Of a stretch of 64,000 nt of DNA, positions 63,501 to 64,000 are shown piece by piece; the first letter of the stretch is position 1, and each line of letters starts with the position of its first letter. The notes under the pieces are model-generated. The model was not told where the DNA came from and did no database searches. It saw only the letters and a program-made list of their open reading frames with translations. A program made the translations under genes and the position numbers. Origin of the DNA: Flavobacterium pectinovorum (lineage in GTDB: Bacteria > Bacteroidota > Bacteroidia > Flavobacteriales > Flavobacteriaceae); the NCBI RefSeq assembly GCF_900142715.1, contig NZ_FRBX01000006.1, positions 186,001-250,000 on the forward strand. The letters are read 5' to 3'.

Positions 63501-64000
63501 TGCATCTCCTACACCATCACCATTTAAATCCCATTCGCCACAAGTAGAACAACATGTGAAGTAAAGTGGCGTGTTTGTATTTCCTGATGTAATTTTTGCA
63601 GATATCTGTCTGGTAGAAAATAATAGTCTTCTTGTTGTTACTCTTACAAGATTATAGTTTCCTTGCTGATTTCCAATTACGATATTAGAAATACGGTCAG
63701 ATCCTAAAGTATAGGTTCCCAGATTTAAGTTGACACGTTTTTCATCATTTACAGAAATTGAAACACCTTCTGTAGTATTTTTCCATTTTACAACATCATT
63801 TTGTTTAATACCTAAATAAGTATAAAGATATCCATCTGTAAAAACAGGATTTGCCGTAATATTTAAGTCAGCATTTCTAAGCGTTCCGGCAGATTGCAGA
63901 TTAAGTACTAATTTTCTAAATGATTCATCAAATCTTTCTTTTTTATCACATGGAGCTTCTGTTAAATAACCACATTCACCAATGTTTGCTTTTGTTATTC
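57507..64000 (-). CDS. Giant YD-repeat (Rhs) protein with TSP3 repeats and cysteine-peptidase-like tip (5' end beyond window)
   Basis: The frame is open without a stop from the window edge to 57507 (about 2,164 codons). No start is visible; the first candidate start codon in this frame, a TTG at 63317, is internal. Order: beta-rich region; thrombospondin type-3 calcium repeats near 63.43-63.53 kb; YD-repeat shell about 60.2-62.1 kb (YDQAGNLIQTVPPEG, FAYDALGRIVAS, YEYDADNRIKQVY); TSP3 cluster near 58.74-59.10 kb (DTDGDGVINTKDNCP and others); Rhs core 58.38-58.65 kb (NHLGNVLSVITD, RIGRFFALDPLA); tip 57.51-58.33 kb with KSGTCVLAAVTYLW and DGNHAISYLGG, a Cys/His pair suggesting a papain-like cysteine peptidase fold. 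The tip's activity is inferred. Confidence 0.9.
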   Translation of the reverse strand, partial: ITKANIGECGYLTEAPCDKKERFDESFRKLVLNLQSAGTLRNADLNITANPVFTDGYLYTYLGIKQNDVVKWKNTTEGVSISVNDEKRVNLNLGTYTLGSDRISNIVIGNQQGNYNLVRVTTRRLLFSTRQISAKITSGNTNTPLYFTCCSTCGEWDLNGDGVGDACGGGGICGTVDSDGDGFFDNCDNCPNIPNPDQKPCNTYTPITSCSVAANDELTYENNVKNILNDFLITRNHEVNADGDFYKSGSVSGYSPISAFVRDSKLVSHFQKARTRYTENNLKAVVIDKYSIVAENNLVSINFDENSGSVYNRNFINFYDINIKNARRINYIDVTSDLTFKINFVDSQGRTVTQNGSKISHYTFTKITSSEAKAPAVPFCPFMSEVYPPKTTSKQSINSGDDLYVSVSEDGQIIAQNKMALSAKSAKASVVTSIEAETSTFSCSDLCIPSAVAPVVCGPKWLTFRQVVAMQVPDYKIPENMDKDATYFCEANFAYISTDYLQYLAKLEITTIQNPLFLTISEFGSTKLRYGNTVTSTVINEYYNYIQSQIANPTEELLVWYQFADKYAIDNKICPPAIMVPSFSLEIPVIPGTKTPCELYANTVKSANKQEIENAFYATKKEEFRQNYLKAAFEGLTETLTQTSFDKEYQYTLYYYDQAGNLIQTVPPEGVDRLKPNSDAAIKDVRENNPEKIDTTAVNGVAVAPGHKMQTQYRYNSLNQLVWQKTPDGGETKFAYDALGRIVASQNAKQSKTTPLFSYTRYDGLGRITEAGQFEVKSGVTININENGRLVFGAATSNDLVPVDAVEDKFPYSQGSHFDQVTKTLYDIPVQNTTDWFTSYAADNTHKRVTAVMYYNQLTAEVTEIKAFDKYDNAILYDYDVHGNVKELIHHTNNNSKLTEMKLDRKKVVYDYDLISGNVNQVTYQPNSTQDKFIHRYEYDADNRIKQVYTSKDNVIWEKEANYLYYEHGPLARVEIGDKNVQGLDYIYTLQGWLKAVNSEELGSQYDAGKDGLVVAKDAFGFALNYYRGDYKSRFNTTPQSTVDNNLFNFSKGANFEGDSNLYNGNIKEMVTSLLGTDQQPIPTQFNYYTYDQLNRISSMHSKAVSYTNGVANPFVEGFKSDYKYDRNGNITYLNSWAPLANGALNTTQMDQLTYNYLAGTNKLTHVNDAVPNNAFTNDPAKPDDTSLDIDNQSANNYEYDEIGQLVKDAKENLDEIKWRVDGKVESVTKSKGKTEQVVISFEYDGLGNRIAKTVKTASTTNTTYYQRDAQGNVLSTYKMVNNGGTTKYYLIEQDIYGSSRLGVERGEKEITADVSSALKNSKFVTASEKNAIVAKVAETISGKWGLGFTSSMGTALWSVNEKNSINLFDNKTPKTEAVSIVSHFKIGDDTSDVVAFNLAALHGSSTEGSFPGDNSISYRSSILVGIKKQGNGYTPTISLVKYRRNHNKYTVRIKLKKRTRYSYRSYASAIDYTVKPSERPDMPIISIPEKEWDFKADIKLNQATSNYDITIILNGNVYTAVASQSYNILNGEENKGMDSGSKDLKIVIPFNSLGSATVPFRPGKDDKNINSPAHKSEVCDFTYSINNGEEPEDLKVNTFELDEGGTKTVATSNTNIPMVLANDGVKFANTFCSNPDEDTDGDGVINTKDNCPFIFNPLQEDGDKDGVGDVCDNCIAIANGKEQKDVAGVGNQLDTDGDGRGDACDNCKKTPNFDQIDSDGDLVGDVCDNCRGKANPDQTDANANGIGDDCEGEDQGEGNEGVASNPLTSYRFVGDKNYELSNHLGNVLSVITDRPLFAYSDQTYSFSPDVLTFSDYYPFGMLVPNRHQDSKEYRYGFQGQEKDDELKGEGNSMNYTFRMHDPRIGRFFALDPLANKFSWNSPFAFSENRIMDGVELEGLEFVNLDKKAFVKRVNDLKQNPLLIDQDKSGTCVLAAVTYLWIKHDKEGFVDTMMKLYDTGKAKYNQFVFHPGDLQDFDPKEDASSHEKKYSADWLILSSIQQTINSQTDQPDYHGKPNEYTANTSITTNYLMRRLLNFSDVKTIKPNEKNTGEFTMSQIDKKYKSGFEIILSFRATAMNKYNNGSPGFTETDGNHAISYLGGLKPAGTDKFGGKMFTFNIQTWGDKTATLTLSENSIRYLLNSYTQGKPKDKNENNKKDEDCP
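58501..58554 (-). repeat. 54-bp inverted repeat, right copy (inside giant gene)
   Basis: Reverse complement identical over 54 bases to 54088-54141. It lies in the Rhs core of the giant gene, immediately before the tip-encoding 3' end. Crossing over here exchanges everything between the two copies. Confidence 0.95.

Overview
The window is a low-GC (roughly one third G+C) stretch of a Bacteroidota chromosome, most likely Flavobacterium or a close relative. Signs of this are the TAnnTTTG-type -7 promoter boxes, lipoproteins with Bacteroidota-style signals, the Hcp/VgrG/DUF4280/DUF2931 complement of the T6SSiii subtype, methylmalonyl-CoA epimerase, a DUF177-rpmF-fabH-accB-accC block, and YD-repeat (Rhs) proteins of the flavobacterial type.

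Layout. 1-5.9 kb: surface lipoproteins, methylmalonyl-CoA epimerase and a CAU-anticodon tRNA with its own promoter and terminator. 6.7-23 kb: an accessory type VI secretion island. It holds hcp, vgrG, a DUF2235 (Tle1-like lipase) gene between two DUF2931 lipoproteins, several tiny membrane proteins, a LysM protein, a DUF4280 PAAR-like protein, a 949-residue putative effector with putative immunity genes, and several gene remnants. No T6SS sheath or membrane-complex genes are present. 23.3-29.3 kb: housekeeping genes (riboflavin synthase, pdxA, DUF177, rpmF, fabH, accB, accC). 29.6-35.5 kb: six tandem PepSY-like secreted proteins, then an NtrC-type regulator convergent with a hybrid histidine kinase. 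35.7-40.7 kb: S9 peptidase, FAD oxidoreductase, monofunctional transglycosylase and an LpxR-like lipid A deacylase. 40.9-42.4 kb: a probable orphan toxin/immunity pair.

42.4-53.8 kb (minus strand) is a compact operon for a type II secretion / type IV pilus-like machine: pseudopilins K, I/J and G, platform F, prepilin peptidase, ATPase E, secretin D, L- and M-like proteins, an FN3 lipoprotein and a C/PilP-like protein. 54-64 kb holds a giant YD-repeat protein (minus strand, running off the window end) and an orphan, oppositely oriented Rhs core plus alternative C-terminal tip.

The most striking structure is at 54.09-58.55 kb. A perfect 54-bp inverted repeat, one copy inside the Rhs core of the giant gene and one at the start of the orphan core, brackets two different C-terminal tips, each followed by its own small lipoprotein, with a tyrosine recombinase between them. 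Inversion across the repeat would exchange the tips in frame. I infer a reversible tip-switching system for a YD-repeat surface or toxin protein, possibly exported by the adjacent T2SS-like machine. Inversion and export are both inferences.
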